Assembly (NCBI GenBank): GCA_020744425.1
Contig: JAGMUV010000001.1
Location: forward strand, 2,108,001 to 2,172,000
DNA: 64,000 bases
Origin: Dactylonectria macrodidyma
Taxonomy: Eukaryota > Ascomycota > Sordariomycetes > Hypocreales > Nectriaceae
Direction of reading: 5' to 3'
The notes beneath the pieces were generated by a model. The model did no database searches. It saw nothing but the letters and a program-made list of their open reading frames with translations, and was not told the DNA's origin. Below, in pieces: positions 34,486-46,927 of the stretch (positions are counted from its first letter, which is position 1; every line of letters starts with the position of its first letter). A program made the position numbers and the translations under genes.

Positions 34486-37130
34486 GTCGCTGTACGGACC
34501 CGTTGAAGGAGTGTGGAGAAAAGACTGGTGATCACACAGGTATGCGTTAAGGGACTTGGATCAAGTAACCCAAGGTCTCATCATTGACTCTATACATAAA
34601 GACATTTCAACAATGAGCATAATATACTAAATTAACTATAGAATAGTCCATAGTCCATAATTTTGTATCCTCTTATTATGCCTGAATACAATCTCCTAAA
34701 TGCATTCTGGTTCATGGGGTATATGGAGACTTGGCCCGAAAATGCAGAGTATATATAGTACCTACGCAAAGTATTATGCTCTATGAAACCAACTAGGAGC
34801 GCAACATAGACCATGACTACTAAATCACATGGCCAAGTAAAGTTGTATAGAAGTTTATACGAGGAAGGCACTATAATCTATTGTCGACCGTGACGGCTCA
34901 GCCACTCGACGCAGCCACGGCGTGACTGGGCTCACGCCAACCCGAGGGTGGCGCGTTGGTTCTCACCGAGTGATGTCGGAGCAATACGTAGAATGAGACA
35001 ATTTAAGGACCGAAAGTCTCAGCTGGGTCACAGGTCTCGGGTATACGTCTCCAGCTGAGAACATTCAGGGCTTGTTGCACAAGTTCTGTTGAAAATAGGT
35101 TGGTTGGTTGGGGCGAGCGAGGTGTGGTGTGGCTCATCCTGGGAAGGGTTGAAAAACTGCCTAGTACCTATTCAAAGCGGCCAACAACCAGACCAAGATA
35201 TTCGCAAATCATTTCCTGGGCTACGTAACTTGACTACTTAACTAATCCGTTTTATCCTTGCCTGTGCCACGTGCGGCTGGTCGCTCAATTCTATAGTTCC
35301 GCCCTGTCTCGCCGTGCCACGTCAAGGTGCCTCCCGGGCGAAGAATGCACCCACCTCCTATAGCCGTTAAGACGTTTGTGCAATATTGCGTCCATGTAGC
35401 CCTTTTGGCACTGCAGAATAGCATGTCGAGTCAACTCTTGGGCGTCTTTTCCTGCGCTGGAGCGAGCCAGAAGGGAAGTTGTCAGCGGCAAACTCGCATG
35501 TCTGTATGCACACCAGGACCCTTGTCTGTCTGCACACACTCACACACTTACACACATCCTTGCCCTGGTAAAAAAAAAGAAAAAAAAGAAAAGAGCGTTT
35601 CTGACCCAGAGACCTAGACCGGTGAAGAATAGGGGACTGTGATGGGACGCCATGTTCTGCCAATGGGGTGCCAATTGTCGACCACCTACATGTCTTGGCC
35701 CTTGGCGGCCCAGTAGGATTGCGACATGCTTGGGAGGGAACATTTGACCTCTGATGGATGATACCCGACTCGCCTCTCCCACCTATCAACACCAAGTCTG
35801 CAATAAGCCTTCCCGCCTTTCCCTTCCGCACGCTTGTCGCGAGGGGGCATCTGCAACTGGAACAGCTCCCGTCGCTTATCAAGACGCGAGGGCTTGCTTC
35901 GGGCGCTGGGCTTAAATATCCTCCTGCACCTATATATGCACCCGACAAGTCCGGACCGGGAGCACAGCGGAGGTATCCCTCCGGCCACCTCACACGGGAG
36001 GGGGCGCGAGGAGCTGAGACTACGCCTTGAAGGGTGTGTGTGTGGCGGCTGGCTGTTCCGCTGGCTCGTGCCCATGCTCGATGATGTGCATTTCGTTCCC
36101 AGCAAAGTGGAACAGATGCTGCCGGGGGGGTTGTCTCCCAAGAACGAATCGCATGTCCTTCCCCCCGTGGCATCCTGGCGAGATTTCGGAGAGCTGGCCG
36201 CTTGGGAACCCGGCCGATCCTCATGGCCTACATGGAGACGTGAGCATCGAGATCGGGGAGAGAGCTGCTTTGACTTGGCCAGCCGTGGTATTGATCCTTG
36301 TTGACGCACGCAGCAACCATGAGTATGCAAACGTACTAGTCCACTTTACAGTTATCGACAAATCAAGAAACCCACGTTACACATAGCTCCCTGGTCCACG
36401 AATCGAGAATTCCATTCCGTATTATGAACTGCATCCTGTCAGCCCAAGACATACTAACCGTTTTGTATCAACAGGCATGGGAAGAATTCACCCTGGCTTC
36501 CGTTACCCTTCCCTCCATCCAGTCGTAGCATGAGCCTAAAAAACCCCCCCTTGTGGTCCTTGATACGACCCCTGCGTCTACTCGATATGAAGCGGAATGT
36601 TTGTCATGTGTGTTATCATCATTTTTCCATTTCGTAAAGGCTCGTGAAAAAGCCACTGCGCAAGGCTCAGGTGTCTTAGCTACCCAGTTCATGTCTTGCT
36701 GCTCAACTCCGGCGTGTATGCTAAATCGACAAAGGAAAATAAAAATAAAAATAAGGAACCGTGAACCCTGCGGCGGGAAGCAACTTCGATACGCCTATTC
36801 CCCAACCATAAATGCAAGCACCTGACAGTGTCGTTCCCATAGTTCAGCCGTAACAGTGGAAATTATGCAAAATCGGGGTATCGTAAGTATTCGTAAAAAC
36901 TGGAAAGTAGTGTAATCCAGAAGCCAGAAAGGTGTGAAACAAACGGTCCAACGCTAGTTACTGATAAGAAATGATCATGTTGCTTGTAGAAATGTGATCC
37001 TGGGATCTGTATCCATCTGGGTCGTCAAAATATGTGAAAGTAATCAAGGCCTGACCCCAAAACGCCTGTGGTGATGGTAATGATGATGGCATCTCCAGAT
37101 GCTGCTTGCGTGCCCTCGGTGGTCGAGCTC
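34486..37130. other. Spacer, AT-rich at its left end
   Basis: The stretch 34,590-34,880 is clearly AT-rich, unlike its flanks. A CA-rich tract lies at 35,530-35,560 and an A-rich tract at 35,572-35,590. AAATA repeats occur near 36,736-36,754. A 285-codon minus-strand frame (35367-36224) is judged spurious. A TATATATGC string at about 35,931 is unlinked to any gene. Confidence 0.5.
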
Positions 37131-37869
37131 CTATTCGGCCTCGGACATGAAGCCCACGGAATACCGATAGCCATCAGGATATAGGATAGGAATGATAGTA
37201 ACCAGGTTAGTGAAGCGCTGTCCATTCTTTCTGTAGTTAGTGATGCGGACCTGGATCTCCTTGTTGTCACGAATGGCATGGCGCATGCGGCTGATAGACT
37301 TCTCGTTAGACTTGGACACGGCACGGCGGTCTTTGCCAGGGGGTGTCTGAAGGAAGCGGCAGTTCCGGCCGATGACCTCGTGGGCGGCGTAGCCGGTCAA
37401 CAGCGTGAATGCCTCGGTGACATATTGAATCGGTATGTCGGGTTGCCGGAGGTCGCAGAGGATCAAGGAAACGGAGCTGTCCACAGGCCCCAAGGAGACC
37501 TTAGGGTCGGGCCGGGATGAGATTCGACACTAGGGAGCTATGTTAAAATTCATCGCCGCTGACGACGGAAAGGCAGCTTTCAGAGAGTTTTCGGGGGCAT
37601 GCCATACAAAAATATCTATCAGATCAAAACCACTGGGAGCATAGATACCCGGGTAGATGACGGGGTCCTGGACGCGGCGCCAGGTAGGTGCAGCGGTGAC
37701 AGCAGAACCATCGGGGTTAATAGAACTCTGCTCTGGGAACTCATACTATAACGCCAGGGGTTAATTTCTGTCGTAGATGCATTTGGGCCGAACATGATTA
37801 AGTTGCGGTACTGACATTGAGAGCTTGAACTTCCCAGGGGTTCATGGCAAACGGCACTTCGAATGACAT
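37131..37869 (-). CDS. Vivid/Envoy-type LOV-domain blue-light photoreceptor
   Basis: Exons 37816-37869, 37608-37745 and 37131-37529 are all phase 0 at their junctions and give 196 aa. The protein is essentially one LOV/PAS domain: an N-cap (MNPWEVQALN), APSGFDLIDIF, and GRNCRFLQ with the flavin-adduct cysteine at about residue 121. A loop containing SKSNEK and the closing RITNYRKNGQRF and YSVGF strands follow. Vivid in Neurospora and ENV1 in Trichoderma have this size. They bind FAD, dimerise in light and damp white-collar-complex output (photoadaptation). Just upstream, an in-frame CAG acceptor at 37890 precedes codons D-I-E-D-P-S-S joining M-S-F-E. A further 5' exon is therefore possible, but I could not place it. 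No GATC-rich light-response element was proven. Confidence 0.9.
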
Positions 37870-40676
37870 TGACGATGGATCTTCAATATCTGGAGAAAAG
37901 GTTCAAGGGGCTGAAAGAAGGAGGATGGCGCACGGGATTAGAGACGGCGAGGTCAAGTTGTCGTGAGTGGTAATAATAACTATGGCCAGTGACTGAGTTT
38001 GAGGAATACAAGGGTCCGAGAGACGAAGGGATTGTTTTCGGGGAGAACCTGTGCAGAGATATATGGGAGGTCATGGCCCAAAACGGCAGAGGATCGAGAT
38101 TGCGGGTTTGGAGGATGATGGAGACAAAGGTAAGCACCTGCTTGCGAAACCACCTGGTTACACGCATCATCCGTCGGGCGTCTAGTCAGAAGCCAGATCC
38201 CAGAGCTACCGGCTGACAAGCAGAGCCAATATTGGAGTCAGCCAAGGCAATGCCGTGGCCATGGCTGCGGCGGCGCGGAGCGAGGTCTAGCTGTGGAGCC
38301 TTCAGTGAGCGGCGTGGGCCCAGGGAGCCAGCGAGGGCTAGGCTCGCCAGGGAACACAGGCCATAGCAGGTGAGGTGGCCATGCTGGAATCCACGGCAAG
38401 CATGTGGGTATGCGTGTGTGGATGTGGACGCGGACGTGGGCGTAGCGACGGGTCGGTCTGTCGTGGCTCGTCGTAGACAATTCCGCGGCGGCATTCAGAA
38501 TGCGGTAACCTGGTGATCCCTTCATCCCTGATGTGCTATTGCGTCGAGTGGCAGCCAAGCAGGCACCAGACCGTGCACTTCTAGGACAGAACTCGTCCGG
38601 GACCAAGAACAAGCATCATCTCAAGCCTCTGGCAATCTCTCGGAAGTTCCTCGTTCTTTGATTGACTGCCTGGTGTCTTTTGCGTTGCCGATGCAGAATG
38701 GAGACATACGGAGGGGGGCGGAGAGCGCCAGAGGGAGGGGTGTGCTATGGTGTATTTGGTTTGTTCGGTGGACTGGCCTGTTTGATGAGTTTGTCGACAA
38801 GGGCACCGGCAGTTTGGGGTGTGGCTATCTACGCTTGTCCAATTGTGTTTTTGGAGTTTGAGGACGGATTGAGCTCCCAGCTTCGTTGTGCGGATCTAGC
38901 TCCAGAATCCAGATCGCCGGCTCAAGCCCCGGAGCCCGGGATCGGTTTGATCGGTGGAGTTTGTAGGGGCGGGGCCAACCGGGCGATTGGGGCCAATCTG
39001 CTTGACTTTCGAGGCGAGGTGAGTCTTCTGTTTGGGACCGTCTCCTCCGCCCTCGTCAGGTCTTCCTGCGCAAAGGGACCAAAGGGCGTGCTGAGTGTTC
39101 GAGGTGGGCCGACTAGACGCAATGGCGATGGCGATGTCGATGGAGATGCTGTCATGACGATGGCCAGAGCTATGCTGTGTTTGTGTCTCGTGAGCTGCGG
39201 CATAGAGCTGTGGCCAGTGTTCCCGATCCCCTCTCTTGCCCAACGTCCTGTAAGTCTCCTCATCCGTGTGACCCGCGACCCAGTCCGTTTCTTGTCATAT
39301 ATTCCAGGATACTAGCATCGATCCACGGATCCCTGCTGAATGCTGTCTGACTCCCTGTGGTGTTTGCTCGCACACCGATGTTAATAAACTCGACCCATCA
39401 CGACGCATCCGTCCCAGGCGGAGACTGGGGAGTGAGACCCAGGTGGGGCGAGCTAGAAAGACCCCTGGATCCGCGATGATGGTGATGGGTTGGACCGCCC
39501 CTCTAGGCTCTGGGCTGATGAGCCGAGACAGGGCCGCCGTTTTCTAGACTGGAGCTCGATTCGTGTGCCCGATGACCGATAGGCAAGATCGATAGGCAAG
39601 AGAGGCTCCGATGCTGCGATCCCGCTTTTGGCGTGGCCATCGTTGAGATGCAAATTCCCACTGTACGCCGCATCAGAGTACGAGGTAGGTAGGCGAGGTA
39701 AGTTCGGTAGAGCTATCTGATGGTAGGCGCCTGACCGGCCTGGCCACCGCCGAACACGAATCGGTAGAGAGGTGATGAACCAGTCCGTGGGTCGATGTTT
39801 TGGAGAGGCGAGCGCCACATGTTCTGCTGTCGAAAAACATCAAAGTACAGAGTGTGCGGCATGGGGATCCTGGCTAGGAGGTACGCAGTAGTTAGACCGT
39901 GAGCAGCCAAGGAGGTTGAGTGGATGGAAAGGGTATGATGGCTGCTCACCACGTGCTGTGCGTACGCCTTCCCGTCTTCATGGTCTCGGACTTGGATGGG
40001 AAGGAACAATCTTGCCCCAAGTGTGATAAATTGGTACCTCTGCCACCGAATATTTGCTTATTTAGGAAGAAAAAGCATCGTTTGGGCGTTGCATTCCCGC
40101 GCGCATCGAACTATCATTCACTGCTTGAATGCGATTGGGTGGGATGGGTTACCATGCGATGCCACCCAACAGACTAGTTGCCAGTGCTCCAATGCCCCTT
40201 CCTCTTGCCTACCTGAGCCTCAGATCGAGACACCCCGGCCCTCATCCTAGATCGATCAGATTGATACGGTAGCCTTCGGCGCTGTGGACAGGCAGACAGG
40301 GTAGCCAGCCAGTGAAGTCACAATGTGCTACACCTAGCACGCTTCAGGGTAGGCTGACACCGTTTTTCCCGTGACATGCTGGCAGCCACTGTGCCCCAGG
40401 CGCGTCGATGGCTGCATTCTAATTACGTCGCGTCTTTGTGCACCACCACCACATACGACCCGGCCGCGTTTTGCATCACCTTTCGATCCCTCCGTCTTCT
40501 TTTTCAGCTCAGCTCACCAACGAGCTCACCAAAGAATTGGCAGAAAGCAGACTGGGATCCGCTCTGTTTCGCGATGCTTCTGTCTTGCACGACCCCTCCC
40601 TAATCGCAACCCCCCCATTCGCACGATCCAGCGCCCACAACGGCAGCCTGCATACACCATACCTCATCGCGACGCC
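37870..40676. other. Divergent region between the LOV protein and Nse2
   Basis: About 2.8 kb. The part to about 38,250 probably contains the promoter, leader and perhaps a missed first exon of the LOV gene. A GAGGTAGGTAGGCGAGGTAAG stretch lies near 39,682-39,702. ORFs at 38,238-38,612 and 38,662-39,315 begin with non-ATG codons and show no domain. Confidence 0.45.
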
Positions 40677-41914
40677 ATGTCCCGCAGGCTCGTCCATCGC
40701 TCCGGCGCAGCTGTCGCCTCGTCACGCACTGCCACAGAATTGCCCGACTATCAGTCACCCTCATGCCCCCTCAATGAAGCCGCGCGCCGAGCCCTGGGGG
40801 ACCTCTCTAACAACCGTGGCACTGTGGAGTACCAAATGCACCTGAAGGACTCAGTGCGCCTCATCGGCTCGAGCGTCGGTGACCTACATGAGCGCTTGAG
40901 GGAGCAACGGGAAAGGCTCGCTGCCCTATGCGCGAAGAGGGAGGAAAAGGGCACCGAAAAATCTTCCGAGGAGGAGCAATTGGAGGCGCATGTCGCTGAT
41001 TTTGAGACGCAAGTTCAAGCCCTGACTGACAAGTCAGAGAAGGCCATCCGAGACCTGATCGACCGTAGGGCTGAGCTGGAGGACGAATCAGACATCCTGG
41101 GCGATCTATACACTGTCGCAGCCTCCGACGCCTCACATGCGAACTTGGACCCATCACAACGCTCAGGCCGGCATTCCGGGGACAGACATTCTCAATCAGA
41201 AGAAGAAGATGATGAGGGCGAAGCAAAACCCGTGGTCTCATTCCCTAGTGTCATTGAGGTCCTCAAGAAACAGCGATTGAAAAAGGCGACAGAATACTCC
41301 GCGCTGTCTATGCAGCAACGATATGCACTCAACAATGACTACGCCGCCTTCAAGAAGCTCTGGCACGATGCCATGGCTGGTGAGGATGGTCCCCCACTCC
41401 CTGATGCTTCGCGCTGGTTCCGCCCCGATGGTCAGCCTGTCATGCGTGAGTTGGCCGATGACGATGCAGGCGACGACGACGATGACATTGCTGTTGCCCG
41501 AGAGGTCCTCAGTATAAAGTGTCCCCTCACCCTGCAGCCAATGGAGCAGCCCTACAGCAACCGAAAATGCAAACACATCTTTGAGAAGGCAGCCCTTCTC
41601 GACTACCTGTCTATGCGCGGCGAGAAGCAGTGCCCGCAGACCGGATGCTCTCAGGTAAAAACCCCAAGAAGATTGATCGCTTATCCACATTTGCTAAAGA
41701 AGGATAGACGTTTTCTCGAGCTCAATTTGACGAGGACTTTTACCTTGACCAGGCCATGGTTCGCCGTATCCGCCGCGCTCGTCAGGCTGAGGAGCAGAAT
41801 CGGTTGGACGAAGATGATGACGACGAGATAGGCGATGGCGACGACGAAGTTATGGTTAGAGGCCAAAAAACCGTGCCAGTCCGATCCTATAAGAGAGAAA
41901 AGGCTGAGCGGTGA
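40677..41914 (+). CDS. NSE2: SUMO E3 ligase Nse2/Mms21 (SMC5/6 complex)
   Basis: Exons 40677-41654 and 41708-41914 give 394 aa. The ATG (MSRRLVHRSG) is the first in a frame that is open further upstream. The middle is coiled coil (residues about 55-140: LHERLREQRERLAAL and following), as needed to bind the Smc5 arm. Residues about 280-327 are an SP-RING: CPLTLQPMEQPYSNRKCKH ... CPQTGC, with the last ligand just before the intron. The second exon adds an Arg-rich helix and an acidic tail (DEDDDDEIGDGDDE). As an SP-RING ligase it would sumoylate SMC5/6 subunits and repair factors in the nucleus. The intron donor is weak (GTAAAA), but the phase-0 join and loss of a frame shift support it. Confidence 0.88.
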
Positions 41915-42381
41915 GGACAGAATACCGCACGTCAGGGAAGCAAAACAGTGTACACCCAACGATTTTATGACGAATGATACCCTCTAGAAATGTTGCCTTC
42001 AAGAATCCCGAAGGAGCCGGCTGTGGCATGTATGGGATGAGACACGAAGCGCTGGGACACGACAAGACATTACATGTCTGTTCCCGAATGAGATATCTAG
42101 TTCATTAAGGTACGATACCTATCTCTTAGTTACGAACCATATCTTCATTAATTGCCCCTGGAGCAACAAACAACCGTCACCCCATCCCATGATTTTCAAA
42201 TCTGGACTAGTTCCCTGGTGATGCTAGGCTATCCAATGTCATGTCATGCCTCTCGCTCGAATTGTATGCATATTTCTCATGTTGTTTTGTTTCCAAAGAC
42301 ACCCAATAACGCCCCCTGTACCAGAACCCGACATGTCAATGCACCGAACCTATCCAAAAATACAATTAATGATGTGAAGGA
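41915..42381. other. Convergent 3' spacer
   Basis: This 467-bp AT-richer interval lies between the stops of Nse2 (plus) and the carboxypeptidase (minus). It presumably holds both 3' UTRs. No other feature seen. Confidence 0.6.
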
Positions 42382-44501
42382 TTAGGTGAGCAAAGCCTGA
42401 AGCGCAAGCACCATGGCGATACCCAATACCAAGACTAGGTGACTGGGGGATCGCAAAGAGACGCCCGCAGAGTCGGCATCGGCGGGCGTCGTCGTCGCCG
42501 TGTAGACGCCGGTGAGAGTCTCGCTGGCCGAGGTGCTCGCCGAAGTCGTGGTGGGCGCCTCGGTGGCTAGCGGCCAATCCTGAGACGAGCTGTAGAGGAC
42601 GCCGTTGATGACGACGCCTTCATTATCCGGGTCGTCGCCTAGGAACAGGGACTTCGCGTCATCGTTGCAGGTCCCGCTGTAGTCGCGCACGAAGCACGTC
42701 GGCTCGCGCTGGCGTGGAAGCTTGTCGGTCTGGGTGGCGTTGACGGGGCCGGTGGTGTTGTATGTGCTGATGTCGATGTCCTCACCCGTCGAGACGGAGG
42801 TGTCGAGGATGATGCGCGCAAAGACCTGGAAGGCCGTCTCGGGCTGGTACGCGGGGACAGCGTGGCCGGCCTGGTAGATGCGGCTGAAGGAGAGGTTGCC
42901 GAACTGGCGAACGACACCGCCAATGTACGAGTCGTTGACGATGATGGGCGCATAGCCGGCCGTCGAGAAGCGGGTGGCGTACTCGCCGCCTGCCTGGATG
43001 GCGATTTCCTTGGAGACGGCCTCTCCGCCCATCCAGTTGCAGATGTAGTCGCGGTCGCCGTACATGAGGCCGACGTGGATGCCCTTGTTGACGAGGGCAG
43101 CCAGGCGCGGGATGTTTCCGTCACGGGCCTGGTCGCCGGTGCCTGCGAATTCGTAGTAGACGGCGTTGTTGGACATTGTGTAGTTAACCGGCGCGCCAAT
43201 GGCTTTCTGGATGCTGGCCTGGTTGAGGTACTCGTGGAAGAGCATGGATGGGAAAGGGTCGGCGTCGGGAGCGGACAGGTCATAGGCGCTGCGACCGGAC
43301 GCAAAGTACGGGTATTCGATCTCAAGGCAAGCTTCCGACGCCTGGCTACAGACGTCGTTGACATTGGCATTGTCGCCGTCGCCGTCCGGGTCGCCAAAGG
43401 TGACTGATGCGCCGCACCGCTGGAGAAGCTCCTTGCAGCCGCCCTCGGATGAGTACCTCTCGACGTAAAAGGCCGACTCTTCACTTGAGATGGCCTGGTA
43501 GCCGTATGTGTTGTCGCTGGCAAATATGGGGTAGTAGGGAGTCTGGACTTCCATGTCGACGCAGCCATTGACGATGCCCAGTGAGCTGAGGTGTATGTCG
43601 ACGGTGGTGTTGAGGGGAAGCTCGCCTGCCTCCCGCTGGAGATTCTTCTCCTCGAAAGTCTCGGCAAAGATTGGTCCATAACGACCGCCGTAGCTCTCGG
43701 CGAAGAGGTTGACGCCGATGGAACCGTTGCGGCCGTCTTCTGCAGGTTGGTACTGAGGGAAGGTGGTTAAGAAGCCCTGGACCATGTGCCACACGGCTTC
43801 GGCGGCCAACTCAGTTGTGTTGGAGGTGTTGCTGCCCTCACCAGAACTAAAGGTGCCGTTGGCCATGACCCAGTCGGGGTAACGTCTGTTGCGTATGGGT
43901 GGTTGCGCGATGCTGTCATCGCCGAAGTTGAGAGTTCCATTGGTCGGAACATCGTAGGAGAAGCCTACTTGATTAGGCTATAGAGGGAGCGAGGTTAGAT
44001 ATCTGGTGTTTCTGGGTTCTTGGAGGAAATGTGTAAGCCTACCTGGTCTATGAAGAGCATATTAGAGGCACGGTCCCATCCCCATTCGCGAGCAACGGTA
44101 TCGTAGCGATTGAGCCCCTTTTCGACAACCTCGCAGGGCCCGTTGCCTGTGAAGAAGCCATACATGGAGCTCGAGCCGGGACCTCCATTCAGCCAGATGG
44201 TGAGGCTCTCGGTTTCCTGGCGGGCCTCGACGAACCAGAAGAAGAGGTTGGTGGGATAGTCACCGGGGATGGAGACCCAGCCGGTGTACTGGCGCTGGGA
44301 TTCAAACGCGGTGGTGCAAGCGCCTTCGGGGACCTTGTACGAGACGGTGACGTTGGTGTTCCCTGGCGAGCGTACGACGGTGAGGTTGCGACCTGCTGCG
44401 TTGGTGCTGGGGATGAACTGGGCGAGAGACGCGGGGGCGAAGAAGGGAGCTAGCAGGAGGAGCGAAAGTAAGGGAGGGCGGAGGAGATGAGGCATCATCA
44501 T
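42382..44501 (-). CDS. Secreted serine carboxypeptidase (S10), probably GPI-anchored
   Basis: Exons 44043-44501 and 42382-43977 give 684 aa. Three ATGs in a row open the protein and lead into a signal peptide (LLSLLLLAPFFAPASLA). S10 hallmarks follow: WLNGGPGSSS for substrate binding, FIDQ-PNQVGFSYD formed across the intron, the nucleophile Ser in ESYGGRYGP (about residue 248), Asp in GLMYGDRDYICNW, and His in QAGHAVPAYQ. There are many N-glycosylation sites (NGT, NTS, NTT, NLS, NDS). A Ser/Thr-rich stretch precedes a C-terminal hydrophobic tail (LVLVLGIAMVLALQALLT), the pattern of a GPI signal. It would remove C-terminal residues from peptides at the cell surface or wall. No Kex1-type acidic cytosolic tail is present. 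Confidence 0.93.
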
Positions 44502-45955
44502 GTCGAGAATGACGATGGCAGCGCTGGTAGCTGCTCGCGGTTGGTCGTCGTGGTCGGCACAGGCGTCGTCATTCAATCAATCATGACATCCAATCCAAGA
44601 GCGAGCCCGATGACGCAGACCAGGAACCGAGACAGTCTTCTAATTTTAAGACACGACGACACCCGGAACAAGAAGAAAAATGAGACAGCAAAGAGAGACA
44701 GAGACTCAAAAAAAAAAAACGGATCAAGAATGAACGAGGCAGACGAAACGCATTATGATGAATGAACAAGGACGAGACGGGGAACACAAACACGAGATGA
44801 GACAGCTGGACAGCAGCCTGCTGTTGCGCCTGGTGCGTGCGAGGCTGGGCTTTTTTTCTCGCCCAGGTCCCCTGCTCCATGGCTTGCTACAGGAGGGTTA
44901 GCGAGAGCCACTCCAGAGCGGCAGTGCCTTACGCCTTGCATAGCCCCTCTGTGCCTCCTAAAAGAAGCCCTGATTAGCGGAGCTCGGGGCCACGAGACAG
45001 CGGGTGGCTCTTCCCGCTACGACACCAACCCTCAAGGGGTGCTGGGGCGTTTTAGAGCGCTCCTCTCAGCGCCTCCTTTACTCCCTCGGGACCCTGAAAT
45101 CTTGGCTGTTGACCAGTAAGACCTAGTTAAGCAACTAAGGTGAGCTATGCCCATTTACAAAGCGATTGTCCCAAAACAGGCGGGCATCATCACGAAGCTT
45201 GTTCAAGTCGCTCTGTCGATCGCTTGGTGCTTCCATCTGCGGGTGCCGAGGATCCGCCCAATGCCCGCCGCAACACAGCTGGCGCTGTTAACACATACGC
45301 CGGCTCGGAGTATTTTTGGCTTCCCCTCACTCCGAGGCCCCCTTGCACGTGCGGCTGACGAGCCTGTGACTTTCTCTTCCCCCTAACACAGTCCCCGAAC
45401 ACAGGGCTCGGATCTACAAGGATCAGCCCGTCGCAGGAACTGTCTGTGACCAGCACAACCAAGCCGCGCCACACCATGGGAAAAGCCCGAGGCAGGTTGG
45501 CAGGGCAGAGCAGGTCATTTGTGGTACAGTCCAACGCTGAGAGAGCCATAGCTGTGCGAAGGATCGGCGCGAGGGATGCCGCTTTGGCCGGTCCGGGGTA
45601 AGCAACGGGGGGACACATGCGTAACGATCCAATGGCAGGATTTTCGTATGATTAATGCAGGCTGGGCTAACAACAAGTCCGTCTGACCGAAGAATTTAAG
45701 AATTCCATGCCAAGGTTCAGGCGTGGAATGGCCCTGTGATGGGTTGTTGGCGCTAGGCGTTCTCACACATCAGCCTCGGTTCTGTTGATTCTAGCAAAGA
45801 GTTTCCCGAGATCTGGTTTGGACAAGGCGTTATGGAGTTTCATTTCCAGATTTAGATGGGTGATGATACATTATATTACAGTCGACCGAACCCATCGATG
45901 GACATATCTCGTTTTATATCGCACGCGACTCCCACCCACAAACACCCAATCATGA
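44502..45955. other. Spacer between carboxypeptidase and COQ3
   Basis: About 1.45 kb upstream of the carboxypeptidase and downstream of COQ3. An A-tract lies at 44,708-44,720. Several open frames on both strands lack ATG or domains. No RNA gene seen. Confidence 0.55.
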
Positions 45956-46927
45956 TCAAACCTTGCGAACAGCAAAAAAGTAGTTTCCAACCCTCTCACT
46001 TCCCTGGACCTCTTTCCATCCCAGGCCGGGCAAGTAGACTACGCCCTGCACCATGGGGCTACTCCAGCCCCGCCCTTCCAGGAACCCCCGCAGCTCGCCC
46101 TCGTTCAGGTACTTGTTCCAGTCATGAGTCCCCTTCGGCACTATGCCCAGGACATCTTCGGCCATGAAGTTTGTTGTGAACCAGCTCACCCATGTGCGCG
46201 CAATGGTGCTCATGACCAGCCACCCACCGGGTTTGACAAACGGCCGCACAAGCTCGAGCACGGCGCCAGGGTTATCGACGTGCTCAATGACTTCGAACAG
46301 AGACACGATGTCGTAAGCCTCCTCCTCAGTCGGCACAGTGAGCTGCTCGATTGAGGTCTGGTGGTACTGAAGCTTGTTGCGCAAGGCGGGGTCCTTGCGG
46401 GCGTGCGCCCGGGCGATGGCAAGGACGGAGGGCGTCGGGTCGATGGCGGTGACACTTCGAGTGCTCGGCAGGCGCGCGGCACTCTCAGCGAAGATGCCTC
46501 CACCGCAGCCAATGTCGAGGTAGGTCAGGCCGTGAGGCGGAGGAGGATCGGCCTGGGTTCGGTGGCATGCGCGGATGAAGTCGTGGCGAAGCGGGTTCAT
46601 GAGGTGGAGGAGGCGAGAGGAGCCGTGGGGATCCCACCATTCGCTGGCGAGGTCATTGAAGTGGGAGACTTCATCGGGGTTGACGGAGGAGAAGTTGGAG
46701 GTCGAGTGGCATCGAGTGGCAGAGCTCGATACCACAGCGCCGGGAAAGACGCGGGCCGAAGCTCTGTGTGCGATCGACAATTGTAGAATCTGCCTGTTCG
46801 ATCTGCTGAGACGGCGGAGCAGGGTGGCCGCCGGCCGTGACGGAGCCACCATTGTGGTGGACGTAGGTAAGATTGGTTGTCGTGATCGTAGCTGTCGGAG
46901 CTGTTGATGAATTCTGCGTCTCGTCAT
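45956..46927 (-). CDS. COQ3: Mitochondrial ubiquinone biosynthesis O-methyltransferase
   Basis: One exon, 323 aa from the ATG at 46927. An ATG at 46852 in a stronger context (CACAATGGT) would give 298 aa and starts MVAPSRPAATLLRRLSRSNR, a better mitochondrial presequence. The N-terminus is Arg/Ser-rich without acidic residues. NDLASEWWDPHGSSRLLH and the SAM motif LDIGCGGG (about residues 137-144), then DIVSLFEVIEHVDNP, are diagnostic of Coq3/UbiG. The MSTIARTWVSW and IVPKGTHDWNKYL blocks complete the family pattern. It performs both O-methylations of the coenzyme Q ring on the matrix face of the inner membrane as part of the Coq synthome. Confidence 0.95.
   Translation of the reverse strand: MTRRRIHQQLRQLRSRQPILPTSTTMVAPSRPAATLLRRLSRSNRQILQLSIAHRASARVFPGAVVSSSATRCHSTSNFSSVNPDEVSHFNDLASEWWDPHGSSRLLHLMNPLRHDFIRACHRTQADPPPPHGLTYLDIGCGGGIFAESAARLPSTRSVTAIDPTPSVLAIARAHARKDPALRNKLQYHQTSIEQLTVPTEEEAYDIVSLFEVIEHVDNPGAVLELVRPFVKPGGWLVMSTIARTWVSWFTTNFMAEDVLGIVPKGTHDWNKYLNEGELRGFLEGRGWSSPMVQGVVYLPGLGWKEVQGSERVGNYFFAVRKV

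Noticed and set aside
35367..36224. 285-codon minus-strand ORF with an ATG.
   Set aside because: Other frames on both strands are equally open here. The composition is simple-sequence driven (a Phe/Leu run from the A-tract, Cys/Val from CA repeats), and no domain is visible.
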